Source: Algoriphagus locisalis (GTDB lineage: Bacteria; Bacteroidota; Bacteroidia; Cytophagales; Cyclobacteriaceae). From it: DNA of 64,000 bases. Below are positions 6,830 through 15,700 of the stretch, piece by piece. The stretch covers positions 1 to 64,000 of the forward strand of contig NZ_FPBF01000011.1 of NCBI RefSeq assembly GCF_900116615.1, in the 5' to 3' direction. Position 1 is the first letter of the stretch, and the number at the start of each line of letters is the position of its first letter. A program made the translations under genes and the position numbers. The notes under the pieces were generated by a model. The model ran no database searches. It was not told the DNA's origin and saw nothing but the letters and a program-made list of their open reading frames with translations.

Positions 6830-8347
6830 ATGAAGAAATCAGTCGATCTGGATTTAGATAGAATAAGCAAGTATTATAATCAAACTGCTAAGTCTGGGTT
6901 CTTCCAAGACATCTCTTCCAAGCTCTGGAATGACTTAGGGATGAATGAGGTGTTTCACAAAATAGATCATACACTTACCAAATACGGAGAGCAATACCTG
7001 TATGCTTCCCTTCGATTTGTGAAAAAGGGGCCGTTGGTAGATGAAGGACTAGAATCTACGATTGAAACATTTGTGAAAAATCCACGTTTTGAATCCTTTT
7101 TGAATCGTAAGTTGGAAAGCTTGGCAAAGAATGGTTCCTATTTCTTGTGTAATGTTTTTCAAAGAGAGACACCTGAAAATCCCTGGTATATCATCTTATT
7201 TTACATCCTATCGGGACTTTCTGTTATTTGCGTGATCTTTTCATTTTTCATGCAATGGATGGTTTTTCCTGCGATACTGGTGATCACCTGCAATTTCTTT
7301 GTCCATTATTGGAGCAAACAGAATGTGTCTCTTGAATCAAGCAGTTTTGGCCAGCTAGGAGAAATGTTAGCTATTTCGCAGCTTATTCTTAAAGAATCCA
7401 AGAAACAAGAGGTTTTCTTGGCCAAACAGCCCGAAATCGAAAGGTTAGGATCACTCATTTTTAAGACATCCGTACTTAAGCCAAGAATGAAAGGGTTTAG
7501 TGAATTAGCGGAATTGGCTGGGTATATTTTTGAGTTGCTCAAAGCTGCTTTTCTGATCGAAACCATTCTCTACTACTCACTGCTCAAAGAAATACGAGAG
7601 AATCGAACTTTGATTGAAGCTAATTTTGAGTACGTTGCTTACTTGGATTTTGCACTATCGATTAAGACACTTAGACAGTCGGATTCTTCAATTACATTAC
7701 CTAAAGAGAGTGATTTGCTTCAAATTGATGGTAAGGGAATGTTTCATCCCTTGATTTCAGACGCTATCCGAAATTCGATTCACATTGATAAAAATGGTGT
7801 TCTAATAACTGGCGCAAATATGTCTGGGAAAAGCACCTTCCTAAGAATTATAGGTTTGAATTGTCTCTTGGCCCAGACAATTAATTGTGCCTTTGCTTCG
7901 GAGCTGATACTGCCTAAACTGAAAATCCATTCTTCTATCCAGACTTTTGATGAGCTGGAAAGTGACAAAAGTTATTTCTACAGTGAGGCAGAGACAATGA
8001 AAGAAATGCTTGCATTAGAAAATGGACAAGGTTTCAACTTGTTGTTAATCGATGAGATTTTCAAAGGAACCAATAGCCGGGAGAGACTCGTGATTTCTTC
8101 AGAAGTCTTAAAACAACTTTCCCAAAAGAATTCTATAGTGATAGCAACAACTCATGATTTGGAGCTGGTGCATGGACTACCTGATTTTATGTTTTTTTAC
8201 TTTACTGGACAGGATGTGGCTGGAATTTACCAATATGATTTCCAGCTCAGGTCTGGGGTTTTGGATAGTACCAATGCTGTTTTCGTGTTGAGAGATATGG
8301 GGTATCCAGCAGGGGTTTTGGAAAAAATTAGAGGAAGGTTAATCTAA
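6830..8347 (+). CDS. MutS-like ATPase with a membrane-spanning segment
   Basis: This 505-residue protein has the C-terminal MutS ATPase domain: P-loop GANMSGKSTFLRI (about residue 327), FDELESDKSYFYSEAETMKE, Walker B LLLIDEIFKGTNSRERL and ATTHDLELVHGLPDF. The mismatch-recognition and connector domains of true MutS are missing. About residues 119-163 (PWYIILFYILSGLSVICVIF.., then VFPAILVITCNFFVHYW) look like two membrane helices, which canonical MutS never has. It belongs to the MutS-related membrane ATPases found in Bacteroidota, whose function is unknown. A role in mismatch repair should not be assumed. It stands alone and ends 13 bp from a convergent gene. Confidence 0.82.
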   Translation: MKKSVDLDLDRISKYYNQTAKSGFFQDISSKLWNDLGMNEVFHKIDHTLTKYGEQYLYASLRFVKKGPLVDEGLESTIETFVKNPRFESFLNRKLESLAKNGSYFLCNVFQRETPENPWYIILFYILSGLSVICVIFSFFMQWMVFPAILVITCNFFVHYWSKQNVSLESSSFGQLGEMLAISQLILKESKKQEVFLAKQPEIERLGSLIFKTSVLKPRMKGFSELAELAGYIFELLKAAFLIETILYYSLLKEIRENRTLIEANFEYVAYLDFALSIKTLRQSDSSITLPKESDLLQIDGKGMFHPLISDAIRNSIHIDKNGVLITGANMSGKSTFLRIIGLNCLLAQTINCAFASELILPKLKIHSSIQTFDELESDKSYFYSEAETMKEMLALENGQGFNLLLIDEIFKGTNSRERLVISSEVLKQLSQKNSIVIATTHDLELVHGLPDFMFFYFTGQDVAGIYQYDFQLRSGVLDSTNAVFVLRDMGYPAGVLEKIRGRLI

Positions 8348-8360
8348 GAGAATAGCTTTA

Positions 8361-9575
8361 TTACTTCCTCCTCAACTTAATCACCGTAATCTCCGGCCAG
8401 ATCCCAACCCGGCCAGGAAAGGCCAAAAATCCAAATCCACGGTTCACATGTAAGTATCGGCCCAGTTCTTCGTATAGTCCTGCCCATTTCGGGTAGCGAA
8501 GGGAGGCCGGACTCCATTTGATAAAACCGGGGATCTCGATCCCAAACTGCATCCCATGGGTATGTCCACTCAAGGTGAGATGGATAAATTGGGAGAAATT
8601 TTTCACCTGTTCGTCAAAATGGGAAGGATCGTGGCTCATCAGAATTTTAAAGCTTTTATCGCTCAGGTTTGCTGCAGCTTTCTTTAGGTCTCCGTACTGC
8701 CCGAATCCTTTTCCCCAGTTCTCCACACCAATCAGGTCTATGCTTGCTCCAGGTCTTTCGATTTTGATATTTTCATTTCGCAAAAGCTTGAATCCCAATT
8801 CCCGCTGAATATCATAAAGACGCTGCATATTCGCTTCTTTGGCCTCCTTGCTGGGCCATGATACATAATCTCCATAATCATGATTGCCCAAAATAGAATA
8901 CTTTCCCATGGGAGCCTCTAGCTTTTTGAATGTCTCTATCCAAGGCTCCATTTCCTCCGCCTGGTTGTTGACTAAGTCTCCCGTAAACAAAATGACATCT
9001 GATTTTTGCTGATTGATTAGCTCAATGCCGTATTCCAGTTTCTTTTTATTGTCAAAACTCCCGCTATGTATATCTGAGATCTGGGTGATGGTAAATCCGT
9101 CAAACTCTGCGGGTAGGTCATCAAATTCCAGCGTATGGTTGATGACCCGGTAGCGGTATTTGCCTATTAGCACTCCGTGAAGAATACCTAAAAAGGGAAT
9201 AGTAGAAAGCACCAAGGCTGCTTGGCTAATAAATTTTCTCCGGTCTGGAAGGAAATCGCCTTCTCGGTGGCCAGCGACGGAATAAAAAATCCCGGTAAAT
9301 ACACGCAGGATATCCTCTCCGAACATAAAACCCAGAACGATGAGCTTTGGAATCAGAGACAACACCAGTAGGGAAATCATCCTTCCAAAGCTCAGGCTGA
9401 GATTTCCCCGGGTAAAAGTCAGGAAACCATAGGCAACAAAGAGGTATACGAACACAGAAAAGACCCAAAACACAATCTTAATCCAGTTTTGCTCAGGGAA
9501 AGCAGTTTTGAAAGCCTGATAGGAATACCAGTCGATAAGGAATACAAAAACTAGGAAGAGTAGAATACGGATCAC
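8361..9575 (-). CDS. Membrane-anchored metallophosphoesterase (calcineurin-like)
   Basis: This 404-residue protein has about three hydrophobic N-terminal segments (residues 1-95), then a linker and a further hydrophobic stretch near 115-130, then a calcineurin-like phosphoesterase domain facing away from the cytosol. The metal motifs are all present: ITQISDIHSG (DxH), LFTGDLVNN (GDxxN), LGNHDYGDY (GNHD), LMSHDPSHF and LSGHTHGMQFG (GHxH). The arrangement resembles YkuE/YaeI-type enzymes acting on phospholipid or UDP-lipid substrates, but the substrate is not predictable. The start is a GTG at 9573-9575, needed for the full first membrane segment. No operon partner is visible. Confidence 0.87.
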   Translation of the reverse strand: MIRILLFLVFVFLIDWYSYQAFKTAFPEQNWIKIVFWVFSVFVYLFVAYGFLTFTRGNLSLSFGRMISLLVLSLIPKLIVLGFMFGEDILRVFTGIFYSVAGHREGDFLPDRRKFISQAALVLSTIPFLGILHGVLIGKYRYRVINHTLEFDDLPAEFDGFTITQISDIHSGSFDNKKKLEYGIELINQQKSDVILFTGDLVNNQAEEMEPWIETFKKLEAPMGKYSILGNHDYGDYVSWPSKEAKEANMQRLYDIQRELGFKLLRNENIKIERPGASIDLIGVENWGKGFGQYGDLKKAAANLSDKSFKILMSHDPSHFDEQVKNFSQFIHLTLSGHTHGMQFGIEIPGFIKWSPASLRYPKWAGLYEELGRYLHVNRGFGFLAFPGRVGIWPEITVIKLRRK

Positions 9576-9699
9576 TTGCGAAGGTTTTATCTAGTGGACG
9601 ATCCCGGAAAGTTAGATCGGTATCTTTTAATACAAAAGAAATCGGGATTGAAGCTTGTACGAATTAGATGCCTGAATGGGTGAATTCAAGTTAAGTTTT

Positions 9700-9840
9700 T
9701 CGGCTCTTCAAGATTTGTAATCTCGAAGGTTGTTCCCGAAGGGTGAAGATCTTCATCGTTAGCTCTGATTTCTTACTAAGTCGGATTTGAAACCCTACGG
9801 GCTTGGTTCAGGGTTACAAATCCTGAACAGCTGAGAATTT
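9700..9840. repeat. Dispersed repeat of the GATTTGTAATC family, copy 1
   Basis: The gene-free stretch 9576-9927 holds this element. It opens with TCTTCAAGATTTGTAATCTC and closes with GTTACAAATCCTGAACAGCT. The two ends carry inverted forms of GATTTGTAATC. A second copy is at 10446-10545. The rest of the spacer shows nothing I can identify. Confidence 0.6.
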
Positions 9841-9927
9841 GTAAGTAAAGTTCGATAGCTATAGGTTTGGTTTTCTGTCAGCTTTTATTTTATTAGGAGA
9901 TCAATACATGTTGAAAAGCAAAAAGTT

Positions 9928-10134
9928 ATGAGTAGAGGGATTTTGGTTACACATCTGGTATTAATTGTTGTGGCTCTTGGCTTAGGAGGGTTTTCGATAT
10001 GGCAAAAGGGATTTATGCCAGATGGCGATCCGAATTTTTCAGCTATAGCGATGGGGTGTATAGTTCTCTCTCAGGCGGTTTTACTTATTGCGGGACTGTA
10101 TCGGAATAAGAAAGGTAAGCCTCCAGTGCTATAA
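9928..10134 (+). CDS. Small two-helix membrane protein, unknown
   Basis: This 68-residue protein has two predicted membrane helices (THLVLIVVALGLGGFSIW at about 8-25, and AIAMGCIVLSQAVLLIAGLY at about 39-58) joined by a short loop with PDGDPNFS, and ends with a basic tail. I do not recognise a family. It starts at ATG 9928 and is followed 16 bp later by another small membrane protein, so the two may form a pair. Being short and without an obvious family, the call rests on a clean hydrophobic pattern and spacing. Confidence 0.5.
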   Translation: MSRGILVTHLVLIVVALGLGGFSIWQKGFMPDGDPNFSAIAMGCIVLSQAVLLIAGLYRNKKGKPPVL

Positions 10135-10150
10135 TTCAAATCCTAAGAGA

Positions 10151-10333
10151 ATGAGTAAAAAACCGATTGAACGCCTCTATGGCTTGCCTTTCGTCCTAAT
10201 AATTGCTTTAGGGTTGGCGAAGTATTTGGATCTTTTTCCGGTTCCAAGTTGGCTTATGGCATTAGCCCTTGTAGTGGGAGCCATCACATTTGTATTAAGT
10301 GCATACCTACAAAAGGTTAAGAAAGGTTCTTGA
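10151..10333 (+). CDS. Small two-helix membrane protein, unknown
   Basis: This 60-residue protein, beginning MSKKPIERLYGLPFVLIIAL, has two predicted membrane helices (about 11-27 and 33-53) and a basic C-terminus (QKVKKGS). The ATG at 10151 was preferred to an upstream in-frame ATG at 10088 that overlaps the preceding gene, because only the shorter form has the usual basic n-region next to the first helix, and a purine-rich AAGAGA lies just ahead of it. Function is unknown. It probably shares a transcript with the preceding 68-residue gene. Confidence 0.5.
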   Translation: MSKKPIERLYGLPFVLIIALGLAKYLDLFPVPSWLMALALVVGAITFVLSAYLQKVKKGS

Positions 10334-10336
10334 TTT

Positions 10337-10418
10337 TTGTAACAAAGTCAGGGTAATTTATTTGCTTTTTGTCACAAAGTCAGGGCGTTTTTTATCAAAT
10401 CTTGTAACAAAGTAAAGG
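10337..10418. repeat. Three TTGTnACAA-type direct repeats, about 32 bp apart
   Basis: TTGTAACAAAGTCAGGG at 10337-10353, TTGTCACAAAGTCAGGG at 10369-10385 and TTGTAACAAAGTAAAGG at 10402-10418. Each contains the palindrome TTGTnACAA. Spacing is 32 and 33 bp, close to three helical turns. They lie upstream of the aminotransferase gene. They may be operators or part of the common Bacteroidota ACAAAGTCA-type repeats. Confidence 0.6.
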
Positions 10419-10445
10419 CAAATAATATTTGGTGTTTGTCCTCTA

Positions 10446-10545
10446 CTCTTCGAGATTTGTAATCTCGAAGCTTAAAAGATTTGAGTCCTTCAATATAAGA
10501 TCTGGTTTCCCTAAACTCGGATTACAAATCCTGAACAGCCGAACC
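10446..10545. repeat. Dispersed repeat of the GATTTGTAATC family, copy 2
   Basis: This copy begins with a perfect 10-bp-arm palindrome (CTTCGAGATT-TGT-AATCTCGAAG, 10448-10470) and ends with GGATTACAAATCCTGAACAG. It is related to 9700-9840. An open frame runs through it into the aminotransferase gene, but this part is not coding. Confidence 0.65.
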
Positions 10546-10644
10546 TCGATAGAAAAATTTAGTATTTCGGTGCTGGGGGTTACTTTCATTCCTCTTTTTT
10601 GTTTCTTTACACCCAAATTATTTTGCAGTCAGCCTATCAACCCT

Positions 10645-11964
10645 ATGAGACAGTTACTCCTCAGACCCGGAGCGGAAGAATTATCCTATGAAATTCGTGG
10701 AATCGTGAAGAAAGCACGGCAAGTGGAGGCCTTAGGCTATGCCATGACCTGGGAGAATATCGGGGATCCTATCCAGAAGAGCAATCATGTGCCTGATTGG
10801 ATGAAGGAGATCATCGCTGACCTGATGAAAGACGACAAGACTTACGGTTATGCGGATTCAAAAGGGATGCTGGAAACCCGTCAGTTTCTCGCTGACCTAA
10901 ACAACGAAAGAGGAGGGACACAGATCACGGCCGAGGATATTTTGTTCTTCAATGGCCTGGGTGATGCTATCGCAAAACTGTATCAGTTTCTGATTCCTAC
11001 GGCGCGAATCATTGGGCCTTCTCCGGCATATAGCACGCACAGTTCTGCTGAAGCGGCACATGCTAATGCCGCTCCAATCACTTACAAACTTGATCCGGAC
11101 AACCAATGGCTTCCTGATATGGAGGATTTGTATCTGAAAGTCCGGTACAATCCTTCCATCGTTGGAATCTTGATTATCAATCCGGATAATCCTACAGGGA
11201 TGGTATATCCTCGGGAGGTTTTGGAGGCTTTTGTGAAAATTGCGGAGGAATTCAACCTGCTCTTGATCACCGATGAGATCTACCAGAATATTACTTACAA
11301 TGGAATCACGGCTGTTCCGTTGGCTGAGGTGATTGGCGATAGACCGGCTATTTCCCTAAAAGGAATTTCCAAAGAATTTCCATGGCCTGGATCTAGATGT
11401 GGCTGGATGGAGTTCTACAATAGGGAATCTTCCAAGGAATTCTCGAAGCTTTGCCAGACGCTGGAAAATGCCAAGATGATAGAAGTTTGCTCTACTATTT
11501 TGCCCCAGTTGGCCATTCCAAAAATCATGAAGCATCCAGCTTATTTCAAATACAGGGAAGAAGCAAATGCCCAGATCGGAAAGCGTAGTGATTGGATGCG
11601 GGAGATCTTAGGAGATATTCCAGGAATCAAATTTAACCCGACCCAAGGCGCTTTTTATAACACCATAGTTTTTGATGAAGGGGTTTTGAAAGAAGATCAG
11701 TTTCTTCCGATTGAAGATGAGGATCTAAAAGCCTTGCTGGATTCCTGGTTGAAGGAAAAGGATATGCCTATGGACAAGCGATTTGTGTATAACCTGTTGG
11801 CAGCTGAGCAGATCTGCGTAGTGCCGATTTCTTCCTTTTGCTCAGATTTGAGAGGTTTCCGAGTGACCCTTTTGGAGGAAAATGAGGAGGTTTTTAAGGA
11901 TACGTTTAGGAGACTTGGAAGGGCGATTTCTAGGTATTTGAAGTCGGAAGTTGAGGTTCAGTAG
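10645..11964 (+). CDS. PLP-dependent aminotransferase, class I/II
   Basis: This 439-residue fold-type I aminotransferase begins MRQLLLRPGAEELSYEIRGI. It shows YGYADSKGMLETRQFLA near the N-terminal substrate region, INPDNPTGMVYP (the asparagine and proline that contact PLP), LLITDEIYQNI (aspartate to the pyridine nitrogen) and SLKGISKEFPWPGSRCGWMEF, where the lysine in SK is the Schiff-base residue and SRCGW carries the phosphate-binding arginine. It probably uses glutamate or alanine as amino donor, but the substrate cannot be fixed. The frame stays open for 72 codons upstream, but that part is repeat DNA, so the ATG at 10645 is taken as the start. Cytosolic and monocistronic. Confidence 0.88.
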   Translation: MRQLLLRPGAEELSYEIRGIVKKARQVEALGYAMTWENIGDPIQKSNHVPDWMKEIIADLMKDDKTYGYADSKGMLETRQFLADLNNERGGTQITAEDILFFNGLGDAIAKLYQFLIPTARIIGPSPAYSTHSSAEAAHANAAPITYKLDPDNQWLPDMEDLYLKVRYNPSIVGILIINPDNPTGMVYPREVLEAFVKIAEEFNLLLITDEIYQNITYNGITAVPLAEVIGDRPAISLKGISKEFPWPGSRCGWMEFYNRESSKEFSKLCQTLENAKMIEVCSTILPQLAIPKIMKHPAYFKYREEANAQIGKRSDWMREILGDIPGIKFNPTQGAFYNTIVFDEGVLKEDQFLPIEDEDLKALLDSWLKEKDMPMDKRFVYNLLAAEQICVVPISSFCSDLRGFRVTLLEENEEVFKDTFRRLGRAISRYLKSEVEVQ

Positions 11965-11965
11965 G

Positions 11966-12040
11966 TAGTCGGAGTTTTCAGTCGCAGTATTCAGTGATCA
12001 AGTAGTCAGTCGCAGCCACAGTTTTCAGTAGTGGGCTAAG
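11966..12040. repeat. CAGTCGCAG dispersed repeat
   Basis: Words such as TTTTCAGTCGCAGTATTCAG, CAGTGATCA and AGTCAGTCGCAGCCACAG recur here. They match those after ettA (5941-5990) in shuffled order. No coding signal is present. Confidence 0.45.
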
Positions 12041-12059
12041 TGGAGGCGAAGTGCTGAAT

Positions 12060-12479
12060 TTACTGCTTTTGGAATTTCATATCCAGAAAAGTTAGCGTGT
12101 TGTCTGAAATAGAATAAGAGTATTCAACAAGGGTTTCATCGGTGCTGGTTGCTTTCACCATAAGCTTGTTTTGGTCAGTATTCCAGGTAATTGGAATATT
12201 TTCAGTGGTTATACTTTTAACTGTTTGAGAGGGATTTGTTTCTGTTGGTCCTTCAATCAATTTATTTGTAAAAACTACTGACCCGGAATTATCTGCAGAG
12301 AATACAAATCCGGAAATATAAGAAAAAAGTGTGCTGACATTTTCCGATACAATAGGGTCTTCTACTTCTGTGGTAAGAACCCATGTTCCATGCAATTCAT
12401 TAAAGGGTAGGGGATCTTCTTCAGTGCAGGAAAATAAAGTAAAGACAAGGCAAAGTCCAATAATGAAGTTGGTTTTCAT
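12060..12479 (-). CDS. Small lipoprotein, lipocalin-like, unknown function
   Basis: This 139-residue protein has a lipoprotein signal peptide (MKTNFIIGLCLVFTLFSC, with lipobox cysteine 18) followed by CTEEDPLPFNELHGTWVLTT. The GTW opening and the alternating strands (GFVFSADNSGSVVFTN, SYSISDNTLTFLDMKF) resemble the lipocalin-like domains common in Bacteroidota outer-membrane lipoproteins. No ligand can be predicted. Acidic residues just after the cysteine may act as a surface-export signal in this phylum. It stands alone. The upstream region carries the heptanucleotide minisatellite about 170 bp away. Confidence 0.72.
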   Translation of the reverse strand: MKTNFIIGLCLVFTLFSCTEEDPLPFNELHGTWVLTTEVEDPIVSENVSTLFSYISGFVFSADNSGSVVFTNKLIEGPTETNPSQTVKSITTENIPITWNTDQNKLMVKATSTDETLVEYSYSISDNTLTFLDMKFQKQ

Positions 12480-12646
12480 AAGCTAGATTTATACATAGAC
12501 GGGTCTAATATAAATGATTGTATGGAAATCAGTAGTTGATAGTTAAAAAATTACCTAGTCGTTAAATAATTTTTGCAAGTAAACGAAACCTGTTAAAAAT
12601 ATTTGAGTCAAAAGGAACTCAATCCCTTTGACCCAACTTTTTTTTT

Positions 12647-12750
12647 ATCCGACATCCGACATCCGACATCCGACATCCGACATCCGCCATCCGCCATCCG
12701 CCATCCGCCATCCGCCATCCGCCATCCGACATCCGACATCCGACATCCGC
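12647..12750. repeat. Heptanucleotide minisatellite ATCCGMC, 14 full copies
   Basis: Fourteen uninterrupted 7-bp units plus a partial one: five ATCCGAC, six ATCCGCC, three ATCCGAC, then ATCCGC. It lies between the 3' end of the SGNH/cytochrome gene (4 bp away) and the lipoprotein gene, preceded by a run of T. It is too short and regular for CRISPR, and no spacer is present. Confidence 0.97.
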
Positions 12751-12754
12751 TAAC

Positions 12755-15700
12755 CTATCTCTCCATAGGATGTGCTTTCAGCAAATCAGCTGGCTGATAA
12801 AAGCCTTCGTGATCTTTGATTTCTTCCCGAACCTTTTTCACCAAGTCAGGAGAAATGGCAGATGCGGAATTCCCGAAAGAATTTCTCACGAAAGTCAGTA
12901 CCGCAGCTACTTCGGAGTCATCTAGCATACCTTCGAAAGGCGTCATTGGTACTTGTCCAGGATAGTCTTTTCCCAAAACTGTAATCGGCCCCATCATCCC
13001 TTTCAGCACGATTTTGATTAGCCGCTCTTCACTACCGGTGACCCAAGGCGTACCTGCAAGTGGAGGGAAACCTGAGGCCGCGAGTCCCTGACCATCTGGT
13101 TGGTGACAAGTACTACAGAAACCTTCTCGTGCATAGATCTCTTTTCCAAGCACAAAAAGCTCTCTATCCGAACCTGTCAAGGAAGATTTGATATCCTCTT
13201 CCTTCTTCTCTTTCACAGAAAGTCCTGAAATATGCGCAACTGCCGCTTCATAGGCAGGACTGATCCACTCTTCCATTTCTGTCTCTTCCCCTGCGGAAAG
13301 GACTTCAAGCCCTGCTTCACGCGGCATCCAAGATGCTGCTACAATAGCTTCCAGTCGTACCCGTCCATTTTCGTCTGTGATAGCTTCGGTCATCAACTCC
13401 TGTTGGTTGGAAACTTGATGCCCGGTATAGCGAAGTACACGTACAGCGGCTGCTCTGGCTCTGTAGTCTTTGGCTTTTAGCAGTTGCTCCAAAAGATCAG
13501 TGTTGACTTTGTTAATGCCCCAACTTACCCAAAGTGCTTCAAGTGCGTGGTGCTCATATCTAGGATCGTTTTTATCCAGTTTGCTTGCCCAAGCAGCCAC
13601 AGCATCATAGACCTCTTCCTGATCTCTTCCCCGTAGTTCCCGGCGAGTTCTGTAGCGGGTTCTGTATTCCGGGAGTTTCAGATTTTCCAATAATTCAGGT
13701 ATGTTCGCTCCATCGATTTTGGCAGGAGTGACCAAAGGTCTGGAAGGATAGGTGATTCTGTAAATCCTGCCATGCTGATGATCTCTGAGCGGGTCACGGG
13801 CGTTATGCTGCATGTGGCCTATCAGGATATTGTGCCAATCGACTACATATAGTGAACCGTCTGGTGCGATCTCCATGTCCACTGGGCGGAAGTTTCGGTC
13901 AGTGGATGAAAGTAAATCCTGTCTCCATTTGGTAGAAAAGCCGATTTCTTCATCGATCATCTGATGTTGCTTGGTTCCCAAAAAACCAATGGTATTATTG
14001 ATGATCATGTCTCCCTGCACATCCTCAGGGAAATGTCTGCTGGAAATAAACTCCAAACCGGAAGTAGGCCGGACAAGTTGGTCTCTCTGGATGAGGTTTT
14101 TGCCTTTATTATTTGCATTTCCATATCGGGGAAGCAAGGACGCTGGCATCATATAATTCACATTTGGACCTGAGGTCTCTGCATAGAAGTTCTGGCCCCA
14201 TTCGTCAAAGGCAATTCCCCAAGGATTTGGAATGCTGACTTGAGCTACTCGCTCGAGCTTATGTCTGCTCGGCGTATATCTGTAAAATCCGCCGTTTGTT
14301 GCACGAACGGGACCATAAGAAGTTTCCACATTGGTGTGAAGGAAAACTCCCTCTGCCATATAAATTGCACCAGATTCATCTGTGGTAAACGCAGAAATCG
14401 CGTGGTGCGTATCGTGATCATCAAAGCCACTTAGTAGGATTTCTTTTCTGTCGTATTTGTCGTCCTTGTTGTCATCATAAAGGATGACTAGGTTATTTCC
14501 CTGAGAAACATATACGCCTTCTTCAGCCAGTTCAAATCCAACTGGGATATGGAGGTCATCTGCGAATACGGTTTCCTTATCAGCTTTGCCGTCATTGTCT
14601 GTGTCTTCGTAGATCAATAATTTATCGGCCGGGCGAGAATCTCCAGGTTTGTAATGTGGGTAGCTTGGCATAGTCGCGACCCAAAGCCGTCCTTTGTTAT
14701 CGAAAGATAGCTGAACTGGATTTGCCAGATTTGGCCATTCTTCTTCTGAAGCAAAGAGTTCAATTTTATAGCCTGGGGCTACTTTCAGCTTGGAAAGTGC
14801 TTCCTCTCCATAGAGGTATTCTAAGCTTCCGTTTCTCTCTGGATTGTAGTTCGTCTCTACTTCAGGCAGTTTTTTAGTCTTTGCATCTGCTGCAGCAAGA
14901 TCTTTTCGTTCACCCTGATTTGCCATCCAGATCGCCGTGTCACGGATAGCAGTCATCTGTCGGATTTTCTCCAGTTCAAAAGGGTAATTGTCCGGACCAA
15001 AAGGATCATATCTTCTACCGAATACATGGACACCATTCGGGATTTTGTAGTCATTTCTCCAAAACCAGTTTTTTTCCTGAACAGCTTCCTGAACTAATTC
15101 GCGGTTAGCTTCATTGGCGACTTTTTGCTCACCGAAAATCTCATCTGCAAGCAGCACGGCTAGTTTTTTGTATCCAGCCTCATTGAGTTGGGAACCATCG
15201 ATGGTCAGGTCTTCTTCGGTTTCCAGATACCATTGCTTGCTTGGTGTGAAAGCATCTACAAAAAGCACCTTATTCTTTTCTGCTATCTCCTGCATGGCTA
15301 CGGTGTAGAGATTGATGTTTTCGTTTTCGGTTTTTCCGTCCGGGAAATCTATTTTCTCCGAGAGATCTTCAAAAGCAATAGGGGAAACGATGACTAGTTT
15401 GGGAGAAAGTGTGTCGTGATATTTCTGACGCAGCGTATGTTTGATAAAAGCATCCAATTCAGCCTTGTAGTTTTCCAGTCCATCCACCCCCTGGAATGAT
15501 TCATTGTATCCAAAAAATGAAATAACTATATCTGTCTGAAGCCTTTTTAGCCATTCATCAGGCTTTTCCAAATGACCTTCACTTCCTGATGGCGTGGCGT
15601 ATTCAGTTTGAAAGGCTTCGGCTCCTGGAAACGCCCAAGGGTCATTAGTGCCGGATCTAGGTCTAAAACCTGGCGTATCTCCCGGATCGGAAAGATTTCT

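Noticed and set aside
6830..8347. Naming this gene mutS
   Set aside because: Mismatch-recognition domains are absent and membrane helices are present, so the symbol would mislead.
9576..9927. Possible tRNA or small RNA in the 352-bp spacer
   Set aside because: No cloverleaf or T-loop motif was found; only a dispersed repeat.
10429..10644. N-terminal extension of the aminotransferase frame by 72 residues
   Set aside because: The extension translates the GATTTGTAATC repeat and has no aminotransferase sequence. Homologous sequence starts at the ATG at 10645.
12647..12750. Possible CRISPR array
   Set aside because: Units are 7 bp without spacers and there are no cas genes.
12603..12797. Open frame with repeated HPPSAIR/HPTSDIR-like units
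   Set aside because: It is the heptanucleotide minisatellite read in one frame and overlaps the end of a real gene on the other strand.
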